DNA from: Candidatus Pacearchaeota archaeon
Lineage (GTDB): Archaea > Nanobdellota > Nanobdellia > Pacearchaeales > GW2011-AR1
Length of the DNA stretch: 34,171 nucleotides
Assembly: GCA_016196285.1 (NCBI GenBank)
Contig: JACPXY010000069.1
Location: 1 to 34,171, forward strand
Reading direction: 5' to 3'
Shown: piece by piece, positions 33,620-34,171 of the stretch
Numbering within the stretch: the first letter of the stretch is position 1
Layout of the letters: each line of letters begins with the position of its first letter
Translations under genes and position numbers: made by a program
Notes under the pieces: generated by a model
What the model was told of the DNA's origin: nothing
Seen by the model: the letters and a program-made list of their open reading frames with translations, nothing else
The model's database searches: none

Positions 33620-33795
33620 AGATTAATGTTTTATTATCGTGAATTCTGACGATTATAGCACATATTTGTTCAGAATTCCCGTGATAGATACATCAAGAAT
33701 CTATGATTCTTGAGTGCACCCAAGAACTCTGTTCTTGGTGATTCCAAAACGAGTGCTACAATCAAGGGAATTATCTATATATTCACTTCTCTCTT
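33620..33795. other. Structured spacer with three inverted repeats
   Basis: GAATTCTGA (33641-33649) pairs with TCAGAATTC (33670-33678) across a 20-nt loop. Then two adjacent triloop hairpins: TCAAGAATC-TAT-GATTCTTGA (33693-33713) and CCAAGAAC-TCT-GTTCTTGG (33720-33738). The spacer lies between convergent genes, so two-way termination is the simplest reading. The tandem triloop layout recalls 16527-16585. Confidence 0.5.
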
Positions 33796-34078
33796 CTAAA
33801 GCTTAATCAGCTTTTCCTGATCAAGATAGTAGCCATCATGCCCGATGTCTCCTCTGAAGAACTTTGTGATAACTCCTGAGGCCTCTCTGTTCAGACCAAT
33901 GCTCGATGCATGCTTAACTGCATGCGCTTTGACACATGCAGGGCAGCAGTGATGCAGCCCTGTGAGATTATGAACCTTCTCAATAACTGCATTCCGCACA
34001 CAGTATGCTTCCATCTCTGCGATGAAATCATCTGGAATTAAAATTCCTTTCTTTAGCGCCCGATTCTTCTTCTTGAAC
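33796..34078 (-). pseudogene. Truncated hypothetical protein with CxxC and His-rich motif, 5' end lost
   Basis: About 94 credible C-terminal residues from KKKNRALKKG to the stop. The middle holds HHCCPACVKAHAVKH, a CxxC with nearby His that could bind zinc or a metal cluster. Function not recognised. The frame stays open beyond 34078 and an ATG occurs at 34164, but that part is 67% GC and makes sense in the opposite strand (SBBP repeat), so the real 5' end is missing. The break is at about 34070-34082, probably an assembly junction rather than a mutation in the cell. Confidence 0.5.
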
Positions 34079-34171
34079 ACCGCCTCGACCGATTTTCCCA
34101 CCACCCCAGGGGCCGTCCAGCCGACCCTGGGCGGCGACTGGGACGTTTTTGTGAGCACGCTCAATGCGACC
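34079..34171 (+). other. Foreign GC-rich fragment encoding an SBBP beta-propeller repeat
   Basis: Read on the plus strand from 34079 all 31 codons are open and contain TASTDFPTTPGAVQPTLGGD followed by WDVFVSTLNAT. That is the core of the SBBP repeat (beta-propeller repeats of bacterial secreted proteins, typically TSSTDFPTTPGA...GGG..DAFVTKLN). GC is 67% over 34081-34171, with about 80% G/C at third codon positions, unlike the rest of the window. It is most likely sequence from another genome joined at the contig end. Confidence 0.65.

Noticed and set aside
34079-34164. Minus-strand start at 34164 for the truncated gene
   Set aside because: The segment is compositionally foreign and reads as an SBBP repeat on the other strand, so the start is an artefact of the junction.
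1-34171. tRNA, rRNA, CRISPR arrays and insertion sequences
   Set aside because: I read all intergenic spacers for T-loop-like sequence, regularly spaced repeats and transposase-like frames and saw none; a covariance-model tRNA scan would be decisive.

Overview
The window looks like the chromosome of a DPANN archaeon, most likely of the Woesearchaeales/Pacearchaeales type; that placement is inferred from protein character, not proven. The evidence is archaeal-type Thr-, Trp- and Glu-tRNA synthetases, two pilin/archaellin-like proteins with archaeal class III signal peptides, an AbrB/PIN VapBC pair, many hypothetical proteins of the kind common in these genomes, and archaeal TATA boxes (TTTAAATA, TTTATAAA) in front of nearly every gene. 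For almost all genes the TATA centre lies about 25-26 nt before the start codon, which implies mostly monocistronic, leaderless transcription. I used that spacing to choose starts, and several starts below are shorter than the longest open frame.

Layout. 1-2574: an isolated, degenerate PEP-synthase ATP-binding domain, a small exported protein and a helical unknown. 2575-2881: a gene-free stretch full of inverted repeats and copies of a dispersed hairpin element. 2882-7044: a nucleotidyltransferase, a large TIM-barrel protein with a helical insertion, and a multi-HTH DNA-binding protein. 7069-16464: one gene for a 3131-residue membrane-anchored surface protein (beta-helix, TIGR03790-like domain, Cys-rich and thrombospondin-like repeats, Ig-like repeats). 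16608-21534: a disordered basic protein, a 507-residue unknown, an ABC exporter and a membrane HExxH protein. 21812-25561: a small coiled-coil protein, GluRS and two pilin-like genes. 25589-31616: an unknown, VapC/VapB, ThrRS, an HExxH metallopeptidase, a secreted T4-type lysozyme and TrpRS. 31700-33619: a single-pass surface protein with a cytoplasmic domain resembling a catalytically dead class III nucleotidyl cyclase. 33796-end: a truncated gene joined to a GC-rich piece encoding a bacterial-looking SBBP repeat, probably a chimeric contig end.

How the genes may work together. Housekeeping translation genes are interspersed with cell-surface and secreted functions: giant adhesin-like protein, pilins, exporter, two Zn-metallopeptidase-like proteins, secreted muramidase and a receptor-like protein. 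The second pilin and the giant protein share a roughly 170-residue domain, so they may belong to one surface apparatus. A lysozyme made by an organism without murein points to action on bacteria. This functional grouping is inference.

Most notable signals: (i) a family of intergenic stem-loops with a CAAGA loop, covarying stem and conserved AG-rich tail, in at least seven copies; (ii) the pseudo-cyclase receptor; (iii) the secreted lysozyme; (iv) a 120-bp identical repeat between the two pilin genes with an in-frame deletion and domain swap; (v) a palindromic TATA box serving two divergent genes, one of them with an overlapping upstream ORF. I found no tRNA, rRNA, CRISPR array or transposase.
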